Source: Lachnospiraceae bacterium | Lineage (GTDB): Bacteria > Bacillota > Clostridia > Lachnospirales > Lachnospiraceae | Assembly: GCA_017520425.1 (NCBI GenBank) | Contig: JAFXFO010000031.1 | Coordinates: forward strand, 186,001-250,000 | Reading direction: 5' to 3' | Length of the DNA stretch: 64,000 bases | Shown here: piece by piece, positions 1 to 9,031 of the stretch | Layout: every line of letters begins with the position of its first letter | Position numbering within the stretch: position 1 is the stretch's first letter | Position numbers and translations under genes: made by a program | Notes under the pieces: model-generated | Told to the model about the DNA's origin: nothing | The model's input: only the letters and a program-made list of their open reading frames with translations | The model's database searches: none

Positions 1-2207
1 ACATAAGCCATCTGACCTTCCACGATAATGTCATAATTATTGAAATACGGAAAAGAAGTAAGCTTTGTAATTTTATAATTCTCGCTCATATGACATAAAG
101 AATTACTTGTCACAACTAAAAAACCATGTTCACAAGGAATCAGTCTTAATACTACTCCGGAAGAAAGTCCGTTTTCTTTTGTAAGTGTATTTGTTATCAC
201 ACCATTTTCAATAACGTATATTCCGCTACCGTCACTTCCGGCAAGAAGAATACCGTCCCCTGCCTCAGCAAGTGTCAGTATCTGGGTATTCTGCATACCA
301 TCATCCGCATTCAATACATTAACAACCTTACCGCCCTTTATATAGTTAATACCATCGGCAGTGCCGGCAACAATTGTTTCATCATTTAATTCCGTAATAC
401 ATCGAAATCTGTCACTGGATGTATTCTGTGTCAGCACATCATAAAGATGAAAATCATTTTCTTTATTATAACAAAGCAATCCTTTATAAGTGCAAATCCA
501 CAAATTTTCATGTGAATCAATAAACAGAGAACGTATTCTTATGCCCTCAAGACGTTTTGTAATCTCATTATTAACCTGCTGCAAAGAATTTTGATTTAAA
601 ATAACCAAACCGTTATCCGTACCAAAATAATAATCTCCCGCATAAACTACCGATGCATTAACAACACGTGCCTCCTGTCCGGCTCGTTCAAAAACATTAA
701 CAAAATTACTTTGCGACAATTTGATTACACCATAATGAGATGATGCGCCCCAGATATTTCCCTGATAATCTTCATAGATACAGCTGATAAATTCATCAAA
801 CCCGTCACATTTAATGATTTGAAAAACACCATTTGCATCAAAATAACCGGATTTCGGTGACGCTGCAACCCAAACCCGTCCATTGCGGTCTTCAAATATA
901 CTTGCAACAGAATCAGCAGTCAGATTCATTACTTTATTAAGCTTTATACCATTTTCCGAAACATCCAGCATCAAAACTTCGCCTTCATCGGTTCCGGCCA
1001 AAAGCCCCTTGGAAGAAACCGCAATACACTGACAAAAACACTGTTTAGCAATCTCATCTTCCAAAGAATAAATTTTACGTTCTGTAATCAGATACAATTT
1101 GCCGTTATTATCAATCGCAATTAATAAATCCTTATACACCGCCATTTCTTTCACAAAAGAAATATCATAATCCAAGACTTCAATCCGGTCATCTGCACGG
1201 AATACACAAATTTTGTCACTCGTTCCTACATAGATATTTCCTTCGCCATCTTCTGCAAAGCAGCGTACGGAATCTGAAATCAACCCGTCTTCCTTGGTAA
1301 AATAAGCAAATGCGCCATTCTCATATCTTGCAATACCGGCATCATTTGTACCAATCCAGAGGCGGTTTTGACTGTCTCTCATCATATCAATAACACTGAC
1401 AATACCGCCCTCTCTTATGAATTCAAATTCCTGACCGTTATACCGGTTTAACCCCGCATAACTTCCGACCCAGATATGACCATCCTCTGTCTCACAAATC
1501 GCATTCGCTTCCGAAGAAACCATGCCGTTTTTATTATCATATATCGTTTCAATATAGTTATCTCCAAATGAGGCAGAAGGTGCCGCTATAGTCTGTAAAG
1601 GAAAACCGATTAAAGTTGTCCCGATACACACAAGTAAAAGCACAGATACAACAGTCTTCACTTTATTGTCGTTTTTAAGAATTTTTTTAGCAAATAAAAT
1701 AATATAAAATGCACTAATGATACAAATCTGTTTATCAACTAATTCAACAATAACCGCACCCGCATAAGCTGAAACAATATTTGAAATATCATACCAGCGT
1801 AACATATCAACAAGCGCATCGCCCCATTTATTTCCGCAATATCCTTCATATAAAACAAGATTAATCGGCGTTGAAATCATAACACATAAAATGCCAAGCC
1901 AGAAACTAACCAGCATCGCATGTAATAATTTTTGAAACAGATTCTTTTTTACAACAAAATAAAAACCTATTGCAAGACCGAATCCGGCCACAACATTAAG
2001 TAAGGAAAGATTATATAATCCCGTAATAAAACCTGCCAATAATACAGTAATGATTCCGCACCACAAACCGCCAAAATAAGTTGCAACACAAGTCCCTATC
2101 ATATCTCCCCAAAATGGCATGTGAAGAACATAAGCCAAATAACAGCCAAGAAGGTTTATGATAACGCCAAATCCGACATAACATATTTTTCGATACGCAT
2201 TTTTCAT
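1..2207 (-). CDS. Membrane beta-propeller sensor protein, C-terminus beyond window (partial)
   Basis: This open frame starts with ATG at 2207 (AGAGG upstream) and runs to the window edge without a stop, about 735 codons. Residues 1 to about 200 hold five or six hydrophobic helices, resembling the substrate-binding membrane domain of ECF transporters. From about residue 220 there are repeated strands of the two-component-regulator propeller type, for example HIWVGSYAGLNRYNG and RLWIGTNDAGIARYENG, followed by more degenerate blades. Such proteins usually end in a kinase or GGDEF output domain, which would lie outside this window, so the output cannot be stated. It begins 27 bases after the hybrid kinase gene and is likely cotranscribed with it. 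The propeller assignment is secure; the ECF-like label for the membrane part is inference. Confidence 0.8.
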   Translation of the reverse strand, partial: MKNAYRKICYVGFGVIINLLGCYLAYVLHMPFWGDMIGTCVATYFGGLWCGIITVLLAGFITGLYNLSLLNVVAGFGLAIGFYFVVKKNLFQKLLHAMLVSFWLGILCVMISTPINLVLYEGYCGNKWGDALVDMLRWYDISNIVSAYAGAVIVELVDKQICIISAFYIILFAKKILKNDNKVKTVVSVLLLVCIGTTLIGFPLQTIAAPSASFGDNYIETIYDNKNGMVSSEANAICETEDGHIWVGSYAGLNRYNGQEFEFIREGGIVSVIDMMRDSQNRLWIGTNDAGIARYENGAFAYFTKEDGLISDSVRCFAEDGEGNIYVGTSDKICVFRADDRIEVLDYDISFVKEMAVYKDLLIAIDNNGKLYLITERKIYSLEDEIAKQCFCQCIAVSSKGLLAGTDEGEVLMLDVSENGIKLNKVMNLTADSVASIFEDRNGRVWVAASPKSGYFDANGVFQIIKCDGFDEFISCIYEDYQGNIWGASSHYGVIKLSQSNFVNVFERAGQEARVVNASVVYAGDYYFGTDNGLVILNQNSLQQVNNEITKRLEGIRIRSLFIDSHENLWICTYKGLLCYNKENDFHLYDVLTQNTSSDRFRCITELNDETIVAGTADGINYIKGGKVVNVLNADDGMQNTQILTLAEAGDGILLAGSDGSGIYVIENGVITNTLTKENGLSSGVVLRLIPCEHGFLVVTSNSLCHMSENYKITKLTSFPYFNNYDIIVEGQMAY

Positions 2208-2234
2208 ACTCTGCCTCTCTTCAAAAACACATCC

Positions 2235-4214
2235 CTAAAGCTTTGCTTTTTTGATTACTTCAATCATTTGTTTGTATGTTTTCATAAGCAAATCATGCTT
2301 GTCTACAATCAACTCCTCCTGTCCGCTTTGCGCAGCAAATTGTTGCATTTCGGCAAGTTCTCCTAAAGTTGTTAATCCAAGCATTCTTGCCAGACCTTTT
2401 AGCGAATGCACCTGAATAGTATACTCAGGCCAATTTTTACATTCAAACATTTCCGGAATTTTATCAATCAGTTTATTCTCAACAAATTCATTCAACATCT
2501 CAATATAAAACGCTTCATTACCGGCACAATGATTCATTGCCGAATCAATATCAATATCCGGAATATTAAGTTTTAAATATTCCAAATCGCTTACATGCTG
2601 TTCCATTATATCTTTTTGTTCCTTTTCCTCTATTTTCAATTTCACTTTGGGCAAAAAAGTTGTTAAGATTTCTTCTAATTCATGAACAAGCACCGGTTTT
2701 GATAAATAACCGGAAAAACCATCCTCCAAATACTTTTTTTCCATCCCTACAATTGCATTTGCGGTAAGCATAATTACAGGAACGTCATAATTCAGATTCT
2801 GTTTATCCTTTTGCATTAATTTAAATGTTTCAATTCCGTCAAGCTCAGGCATCATATGGTCTAAAAATATCAAATCATATTTTTCCTGTTTTATTTTTTC
2901 AAGACATGCCGCACCGCTCATAACGGAATCCAATTGTATCTGATACTTTTTTAACAAATTTTTCAAAACAACCAGATTCATTTCAACATCATCAACTGCC
3001 AGAATCTTAACATTTTCTGCAATAAATTCGGCATGGGCGTTTTGATCATTTATACTGTTTCTGTGAGATTCCGGTTCAAATACTCCAATCGGCTCGAAAG
3101 ACGTCATTTTCTGCGGAATCATTACAGTAAACGTAGAACCTTTTCCGTAGACACTATTAACCTTAATCGTGCCACCCATTAACTCAACCAGATTTTTGGT
3201 TACAAAAAGCCCAAGTCCGCTACCTTCGATATTCTGATTCCTTTTCAGTTCCAAACGTTCGAATTTATCAAACAACTTGTCCATATCTTCCGGTTTAATT
3301 CCGATTCCGGTATCTGTGATTTCGATTGTAAGAAATACTCCATCTCCGGATCTCGGTGCAAAAACAGCCATAGTAATTCCGCCTTTATGCGTATATTTTA
3401 CCGTATTTGTCAGAAGATTCATTAATATCTGACCGATTCTCAAAGAATCTCCCCATAAATAACGCGGGACATCTTCATCACACTTTACTATAAATGAAAG
3501 ATTTTTGCTCTTTACACGATTATTTATCATATCAAAGGCATCTGTCAGTAAAACAGCGACATCATATTGTTCTTCCACAACTTCCATTTTACCGGCTTCA
3601 ATTTTGGAAATATCCAAAACATCATTAACAATAGAAAGCAATGCTTTGGATGACGCAGTAACCGTTGATGCATAATTAATAATATTCTCATCTTTACTTT
3701 CTCTGATAATCATTTCATTCATTCCCATAATTGCATTAATTGGGGTCCTGATTTCATGAGACATCTGTGAAATGAATAACGATTTCGCACGATTCGCAGT
3801 TTTTGCTTCAAGACATTTTGCGTAAACCACTTTGGACATATCATCAATGCTCTGCTCTTTTTCGATATATTCCTGTTCTTTTAACTGAACAATTTTCATG
3901 AAATACTTCAGGAAAAAACAGATGAAAATATATACGAAACAGAAAATCACAAATGTTTTACGCCCAAACTGTATATCAATTCCGGGGAATCCTAATATAG
4001 TTGTTACAGATAAAATCAATATAAAGCCAACTATTTGCCAATTGAATAAACGATGATTCTTGAAAATAAGCGTAAAAACAACAGGCAATAACAAAAACAG
4101 GAAATATACTTCTACTTCCTGAAACCAAATGCCCATTCCTAATGATAAGAGATACAGAATCGTTGTAAAAATAATATATATTATAGTTTTCTTTGTACTC
4201 ATTTTATTATTCAT
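2235..4214 (-). CDS. Hybrid sensor histidine kinase with REC and HPt domains
   Basis: This 659-residue protein is a phosphorelay kinase. Four or so membrane helices occupy residues 10-105, followed by a short coiled coil. The HisKA box has its phospho-acceptor at His153 in FISQMSHEIRTPINAIMG. A HATPase domain follows with N, G1 (DTGIGI) and G2 (GSGLGL) boxes. A receiver domain has its acceptor Asp in LIFLDHMMPELDG, and a C-terminal HPt domain has its His in QVHSLKGLARML. The complete His-Asp-His relay lies in one chain, so the final phosphate acceptor should be a separate regulator, and none is adjacent. It overlaps the upstream YegS-like gene by 8 bases, which indicates translational coupling. 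The lack of an extracellular domain suggests that sensing is in the membrane or by partners. Confidence 0.93.
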   Translation of the reverse strand: MNNKMSTKKTIIYIIFTTILYLLSLGMGIWFQEVEVYFLFLLLPVVFTLIFKNHRLFNWQIVGFILILSVTTILGFPGIDIQFGRKTFVIFCFVYIFICFFLKYFMKIVQLKEQEYIEKEQSIDDMSKVVYAKCLEAKTANRAKSLFISQMSHEIRTPINAIMGMNEMIIRESKDENIINYASTVTASSKALLSIVNDVLDISKIEAGKMEVVEEQYDVAVLLTDAFDMINNRVKSKNLSFIVKCDEDVPRYLWGDSLRIGQILMNLLTNTVKYTHKGGITMAVFAPRSGDGVFLTIEITDTGIGIKPEDMDKLFDKFERLELKRNQNIEGSGLGLFVTKNLVELMGGTIKVNSVYGKGSTFTVMIPQKMTSFEPIGVFEPESHRNSINDQNAHAEFIAENVKILAVDDVEMNLVVLKNLLKKYQIQLDSVMSGAACLEKIKQEKYDLIFLDHMMPELDGIETFKLMQKDKQNLNYDVPVIMLTANAIVGMEKKYLEDGFSGYLSKPVLVHELEEILTTFLPKVKLKIEEKEQKDIMEQHVSDLEYLKLNIPDIDIDSAMNHCAGNEAFYIEMLNEFVENKLIDKIPEMFECKNWPEYTIQVHSLKGLARMLGLTTLGELAEMQQFAAQSGQEELIVDKHDLLMKTYKQMIEVIKKAKL

Positions 4215-5124
4215 GCAGCATTACCCCCTTTGGGATGACAAAAGGCAATGCATTCGGAACAATTTCAACAGTCCATTCTCTTACGCCTCTTACAATCTCA
4301 CCATCCTGATTCACAGCAATTTCTGCTCCGTCCGCTCTTCTGATACATACTTTTTTGGTCATGGAAACCTCTGAAATCGCATCTAATTTAGCGAAATTGG
4401 AATGAATCGCATTAAGCATCATTTTCAAACGTCCAAAACCTCTTTTCGGGAATAATACTCTCAAACATCCGATTCCGTCTTTCACATTTACCTGTTCGAC
4501 AAAATGCAGATTTCCGCCATACACAATTCCGTTCCCGAAAACAACTTCCGTACACTTTCCATGATATACGCCATTATCATGTTCAATAATATATTCTCCC
4601 GTATCCGAGCCAAGCATTGAAAAAATAACCCCCACATTATACGGGAGATTTTCATTTACAATCTGTAAATAATTGACTCTGTTAATGATATCCACAGTTT
4701 TAGAATCCACACCGAAAGAAAGTGTATTTAGCATAACGCCATTATTGCTTTTTAAATAATCTATTTTTACGGCCTCGCCTTCAATCAACGAACGAATATC
4801 CGTAAAAGCAGGCATATCTTTACCAAATATTTTCATGAAATCATTCGTAATTCCACACGGATAAAAAGCGATTTCCATATCATCAAACCGCTCAAATCCA
4901 TTCAGCATGTTTCGAAAGGTTCCCGAACCGCCACAACAGTAAAATCTGAGTTTTTCATCATCAAAAATTTGTCTTATCTGTCTGACAAGTTCTGCCTCTT
5001 CACCTGCTTTTCTTGTATTAAAAACATAATAATCAAAATCAGGAATCTGCGATAATTGCCGTCTTAATTCCGTTGCAAAGTTTTTTTTCCCTGCATGCGA
5101 ATTAATCACAAAAATATGCTTCAT
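4207..5124 (-). CDS. YegS/diacylglycerol-kinase-like protein with altered GGDGT motif
   Basis: This 305-residue protein has the fold of lipid kinases of the DagK/YegS/LCB5 family. It has an N-terminal nucleotide-binding strand (FVINSHAGKKN), the central glycine motif, a conserved MLNTLSFGVDS-type segment, and a C-terminal beta-rich lobe with AVNQDGE. The usual catalytic signature GGDGT reads GGSGTFRN at residues 65-72, so the aspartate is replaced by serine. Other family landmarks, such as AFYPCGITNDF (normally PxGTxNDF), are also slightly changed. It may be a kinase with altered activity or a binding or regulatory relative. It is the first gene of the kinase/propeller operon, preceded by GGGAGG and a good promoter at 5166-5194. 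Confidence 0.82.
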   Translation of the reverse strand: MKHIFVINSHAGKKNFATELRRQLSQIPDFDYYVFNTRKAGEEAELVRQIRQIFDDEKLRFYCCGGSGTFRNMLNGFERFDDMEIAFYPCGITNDFMKIFGKDMPAFTDIRSLIEGEAVKIDYLKSNNGVMLNTLSFGVDSKTVDIINRVNYLQIVNENLPYNVGVIFSMLGSDTGEYIIEHDNGVYHGKCTEVVFGNGIVYGGNLHFVEQVNVKDGIGCLRVLFPKRGFGRLKMMLNAIHSNFAKLDAISEVSMTKKVCIRRADGAEIAVNQDGEIVRGVREWTVEIVPNALPFVIPKGVMLHE

Positions 5125-5165
5125 CTAAAACCTCCCTTGAATTGTGTTTACATTTGTCTCCTTTT

Positions 5166-5194
5166 ATTTTATCATATCGTCTCTTTCTTTTCAA
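5166..5194 (-). promoter_or_regulatory. Predicted sigma-A promoter of the YegS-like/kinase/propeller operon
   Basis: On the minus strand, a -35 TTGAAA (complement of 5189-5194) lies 17 bases from a -10 TAAAAT (complement of 5166-5171). Each matches consensus at five of six positions. It is about 40 bases upstream of the first gene of the operon. The leader also contains AAGGAG followed by ATG and immediately TAA (5148-5153). Confidence 0.65.
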
Positions 5195-5336
5195 TGTTTC
5201 CTTTTACTGACTATTTGATTTGTACAAAAATGTAATTAGACAATTATGCAAATTATCAGATTTATTTTTTTTAATCATAGAATCTGCTGTTAATCGCATA
5301 ATTTTTAACGACATAGGTATTTACTTTGAAACCAAG

Positions 5337-5383
5337 AAAAAAAAGACTTCATGAAATGAAAGTAACCTTTCCAGAAGTCTTTT
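5337..5383 (-). terminator. Intrinsic terminator after spoIVB
   Basis: A ten-base stem (5341-5350 with 5374-5383, AAAAGACTTC and its complement) is followed on the minus strand by a run of T (complement of 5337-5344). It lies 20 bases past the spoIVB stop. The remaining sequence to the next gene holds only the promoter listed above. Confidence 0.85.
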
Positions 5384-5402
5384 CATATTATCACTGCATA
5401 CT

Positions 5403-6746
5403 TTAGTGTTCTAACATGTTCTCTATAAAAATTGCATATCCTTTTGTGGGATCATTTACCAAAACATGTGTCACCGCCCCAATAATCTTTCCATCCTGAA
5501 TGATGGGTGAGCCGCTCATTCCTTGCACAATTCCGCCGGTCTTTTCCATCAGTTCCAGGTCGGTCACTTGCAATTCAATCCCTCTGTTTACATTATCGTG
5601 ATCCATCTTGATATTTGTAATCTCCACAGAATAATATTGTGGTTCCTCCTCCAAGGTGCAATAAATCTGTGCTGGTCCTTTCTTTATCTCCTGTTTAAGA
5701 CCTATGGGTAAGGGTTGCTCCTTGCACAACTTCATTACTTCCTCATTACACACGCCAAATATTCCTTCTTTTCCATTGTAATCAATATCACCCAATATCC
5801 TGTCTTCATTGTAGATAATCATACCCGTCATTTCTCCGGGTTCCCCTACTTTTCCCTTTTTGATGGATACTATTTCGGTCCGATATAAGGTACCATCCTC
5901 CACTTCCATAAGCATGGAAGTGTCCACATCCGTAACGCCATGCCCCAAAGCACCGAATCTTCCTTCTGCATCCACATAAGTCAAGGTCCCTACGCCTTGC
6001 GCATTATCTCTGATCCAAACTCCTATTTTATACTCACCCGCACTATTCTTTTCCGGCTGTACGGATACCGTTTGTACCGTATCCTTCCTTTGTATTTTCA
6101 AATCTATCTCAGCACCGTCGCATGCTTCCACATCCTGTATAAAGGTATCTTTATCCGTAACCGCTTTACCGTTGCATTCCAATATATAGTCACCGGTTTT
6201 CAGAATGTATTTTGCCGGGCTGTAATGAATTCCCTGTTCTCCTTCAAATTCTCCCACACTTATCACCATAAGGCCGTTTGTCTCTACATATAATCCCACC
6301 GGAATTCCGGCCGGAATCAATTCCATATCTCCAATTACACAGATATCTACCTGCTTAAAAGGAAGATACCCGAAAAGCTTTATGTCCATAAGATAATCTC
6401 TGCTTTCCCACATCTGAAGCTCTATCTTCTCACTCAAATCAAGCTTTATTTCTTCCGGAAGATTGGATTGTCCCGGGTCACTCACCGCAACAATTTCGCC
6501 CGTCATGGGCAAGCCGAAATCCAGCACTTGTATTTCTCCGCTTTTAATTCGAAGCACGGAAGGCAAACTGTTATATAGCTGATAGTATTCAAAAACTCCC
6601 AACCCTAAACCGGCACAAAAAACCAATCCAATCAGACTGCGTCTCAATATCTTCATACGCTTTTTTCTACGTTTCCAATGCTCTAAAAGTACCGTTATTT
6701 CACGTCCGTCACATTCATTCATCACCATATTTTCTTTATCTGACAT
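5403..6746 (-). CDS. spoIVB: SpoIVB peptidase (stage IV sporulation protein B)
   Basis: SpoIVB is the S55-family serine protease secreted by the forespore that activates pro-sigma-K processing. The 447-residue protein has an N-terminal membrane anchor (about residues 35-55), a PDZ-like domain (about 140-240), and the peptidase domain. The catalytic histidine lies in FGALGHGVTD and the serine in GMSGSPIIQDG, a motif diagnostic of SpoIVB. ATG at 6746 is preferred over an upstream GTG because AAGGAG (complement of 6755-6760) is 8 bases from it. It closes the conserved recN-spoIVB end of the cluster but is separated from recN by a terminator, so it may have its own sporulation promoter. Confidence 0.95.
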   Translation of the reverse strand: MSDKENMVMNECDGREITVLLEHWKRRKKRMKILRRSLIGLVFCAGLGLGVFEYYQLYNSLPSVLRIKSGEIQVLDFGLPMTGEIVAVSDPGQSNLPEEIKLDLSEKIELQMWESRDYLMDIKLFGYLPFKQVDICVIGDMELIPAGIPVGLYVETNGLMVISVGEFEGEQGIHYSPAKYILKTGDYILECNGKAVTDKDTFIQDVEACDGAEIDLKIQRKDTVQTVSVQPEKNSAGEYKIGVWIRDNAQGVGTLTYVDAEGRFGALGHGVTDVDTSMLMEVEDGTLYRTEIVSIKKGKVGEPGEMTGMIIYNEDRILGDIDYNGKEGIFGVCNEEVMKLCKEQPLPIGLKQEIKKGPAQIYCTLEEEPQYYSVEITNIKMDHDNVNRGIELQVTDLELMEKTGGIVQGMSGSPIIQDGKIIGAVTHVLVNDPTKGYAIFIENMLEH

Positions 6747-6783
6747 GATACACACTCCTTTCCATTACATCATCGCATGCATC

Positions 6784-6826
6784 AAAAAAACACATACCAA
6801 CTCTTACGTTAGTATGTGTTCTTTTT
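6784..6826 (-). terminator. Intrinsic terminator between recN and spoIVB
   Basis: A nine-base stem (AACACATAC at 6789-6797 with 6812-6820) has T-rich flanks on both sides. On the minus strand it is followed by seven T. It lies 25 bases past the recN stop, so vegetative transcription of the upstream chain probably ends here. Confidence 0.8.
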
Positions 6827-6844
6827 CTTATTTTCATTAAATTT

Positions 6845-8524
6845 TCAAGCTTTTTGTTGCAATGCCTGATTACGCATTTCAGCGGCATTGGATATGGCAG
6901 CTTCGGTAATATTGTCACTTCCCAACAAACGGGCCAGTTCTTCCAATTGTTCCCTTTCACAAACCTGCCTGATATTGGTTAATGTGGTTCCATCCACCGC
7001 ATTCTTTTCAATCAAAAAGTGCTGATCCGCCATAGCTGCAATTTGAGGCAAATGGGTAATACAGATTACCTGATGAACAGATGACACTACATTCAGCTGT
7101 TCTGCCACCTTCCAAGCGGTTTTACCACTGATTCCCGAATCAATTTCATCAAAAATCAAGGTGTCGATATCGTCCTTGGAAGCCAATACCGTCTTTATCG
7201 CCAGCATAATTCTGGACAATTCACCGCCGCTGGCCACCTGCATCAAAGGCTTTACCTTTTCTCCCGGATTGGTGGAAATCAGAAATTCCACATCATCAAA
7301 ACCCTTTTCCGATGCATCCTTTCTTTCCATAGCAATCTCAAACTGTACGGATAAAAAGTTCAGATTTTCCAATGCTTTCTTCAGCAAATCTGTCAGATTC
7401 ACGGCAGCTTTTCTTCTGATATCCGATAGTCTTTGGCATGCTGCTTCCAATATTTTTTCCTGATTTTTCAGCTTACTTTCAAGCTCTGCCATATAAGCAT
7501 CATAATCATCCAGCTTTTGCAGACGTGCATGCTTATTTTCATAAGCATCCACTATATCTTCTATGGTATTACCGTATTTATCCTTCAATCGGTTGATTTC
7601 ATTTAATCTTTCTTCGATATGATAAAAATCTTCCCCATCAAACTCTAAATCTGACAAGTATGAAGAAACCTGACGATTGTATTCCGACAACATATCCTCG
7701 ATTTGTATCAACTGTTCCTGTAGGTCGGCTAATTCTTCATCATAATCACAAACACTATTTACATATCTGAGTGCTCGTCCCAAAGCATTGGAAGCACCGC
7801 TGTCACTTTCATTACCGGTGTAACGGTAGCTTTCGGACATAGCTTCTGAGATTTTCTTTCCGTTGGTCAGCTTGCGATACCTTGCTTCCAGTTCTTCGTC
7901 TTCTCCCACAACCAATCTGGCGCTTTCGATTTCTTGTACTTCAAACAGCAGTAAATCCTTTTCTCTTTGTTGTGCGGCAGAATCCAATTCTTCCGCCTGT
8001 ATTAACTTGCGTAGCTCCACAAACTCACGATACGCCCCCTGCACCTCCCGGCATACCTCCTTTGCTTCTTCTCCCGCATAAGCATCCAGAATCTCTAAAT
8101 GCTTCTTTTTATTTAACAAGGATTGATGCTCATGCTGACCATGAATATCAATCAAATATTCAGCAATCTCTTTGATTTGTTTGCTGTTGACGGTTTCCCC
8201 ATTGACCTTGCTGATGCTTTTTCCTGCCTGGAGACGGCGGCTTATGGTAATGATTCCGTCCTCTATAGGGATATCAAACTCTTCCAGCTTGCTGTTTAAG
8301 CGTGCATCCTCTTCGCAGGAAAAGGTCAATTCCACCAATGCATTTTCCGCACCATCCCTCAACAACTCCTTATCAAATCTGGCTCCTAAAGCCAAATTCA
8401 CCGAGCCCATCAAAATGGACTTACCTGCACCGGTTTCGCCTGTGAGTATGTTTAATCCTTTTCCAAACTCTACTTCCGTTTCTTCAATTAAAGCCAGATT
8501 TTTAACATGTAACCCAAGTAACAT
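6845..8524 (-). CDS. recN: DNA repair protein RecN
   Basis: RecN is an SMC-like ATPase acting in double-strand break repair. The 559-residue length is normal. The Walker A motif (GETGAGKS) is near residue 30, two long coiled-coil arms flank a central hinge (about 155-370), and the C-terminal head carries the ABC signature SGGELSR and the Walker B motif (TLIFDEIDSGISG). The ATG at 8524 has AAGGAG 7 bases upstream. The gene follows argR by 40 bases, the order seen across Firmicutes. Confidence 0.97.
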   Translation of the reverse strand: MLLGLHVKNLALIEETEVEFGKGLNILTGETGAGKSILMGSVNLALGARFDKELLRDGAENALVELTFSCEEDARLNSKLEEFDIPIEDGIITISRRLQAGKSISKVNGETVNSKQIKEIAEYLIDIHGQHEHQSLLNKKKHLEILDAYAGEEAKEVCREVQGAYREFVELRKLIQAEELDSAAQQREKDLLLFEVQEIESARLVVGEDEELEARYRKLTNGKKISEAMSESYRYTGNESDSGASNALGRALRYVNSVCDYDEELADLQEQLIQIEDMLSEYNRQVSSYLSDLEFDGEDFYHIEERLNEINRLKDKYGNTIEDIVDAYENKHARLQKLDDYDAYMAELESKLKNQEKILEAACQRLSDIRRKAAVNLTDLLKKALENLNFLSVQFEIAMERKDASEKGFDDVEFLISTNPGEKVKPLMQVASGGELSRIMLAIKTVLASKDDIDTLIFDEIDSGISGKTAWKVAEQLNVVSSVHQVICITHLPQIAAMADQHFLIEKNAVDGTTLTNIRQVCEREQLEELARLLGSDNITEAAISNAAEMRNQALQQKA

Positions 8525-8564
8525 CGTTTTCTCCTTATCTGCCTTCTCCTTTAAGTTCTCCCAA

Positions 8565-9017
8565 TTACTTATCCATCATTTTATGAATCTTATCCATCAG
8601 ATTTCGAGTATCCTCTATGGTACGTACGGCTATCATGATGGTATCATCTCCCGCAATACATCCCACCACTTCCGTAAACTTAAGCGCATCTATAGCTGCA
8701 GCCACAGCCATGGCCATACCGGATACGGTACGGACTACCAAAATATTCTGCGCCATATCCATGGATACAAAACCATCCTTCAATACTCTGATAAAACGGT
8801 CCTCCATATGGGCATCTTCCTGTTTCAATACGCCGTATTTCTGCTTTCCGTTTCCTACAGGTACTTTGGTCAGCTTCAGTTCTCTGATATCTCTGGAAAC
8901 CGTAGCCTGCGTTACCAAAAAGCCTGCATTCTTCAGATGACTGGCCAGTTCTTCCTGGGTCTCTATATCATATTTGGTGATAATATCCAAAATCTGATTG
9001 TGCCTGATTTTTTTCAT
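8565..9017 (-). CDS. argR: Arginine repressor ArgR
   Basis: ArgR is the hexameric arginine-responsive repressor. The 150-residue protein has an N-terminal winged helix (TQATVSRDIRELKL) and a C-terminal oligomerisation and arginine-binding domain (GCIAGDDTIMIAVRT). No arginine biosynthesis genes lie in the window. The location between nadK and recN is the standard conserved one and says little about its regulon. The start has a GGGGG box 5 bases upstream. Confidence 0.96.
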   Translation of the reverse strand: MKKIRHNQILDIITKYDIETQEELASHLKNAGFLVTQATVSRDIRELKLTKVPVGNGKQKYGVLKQEDAHMEDRFIRVLKDGFVSMDMAQNILVVRTVSGMAMAVAAAIDALKFTEVVGCIAGDDTIMIAVRTIEDTRNLMDKIHKMMDK

Positions 9018-9031
9018 ATGTTCCCCCTATA

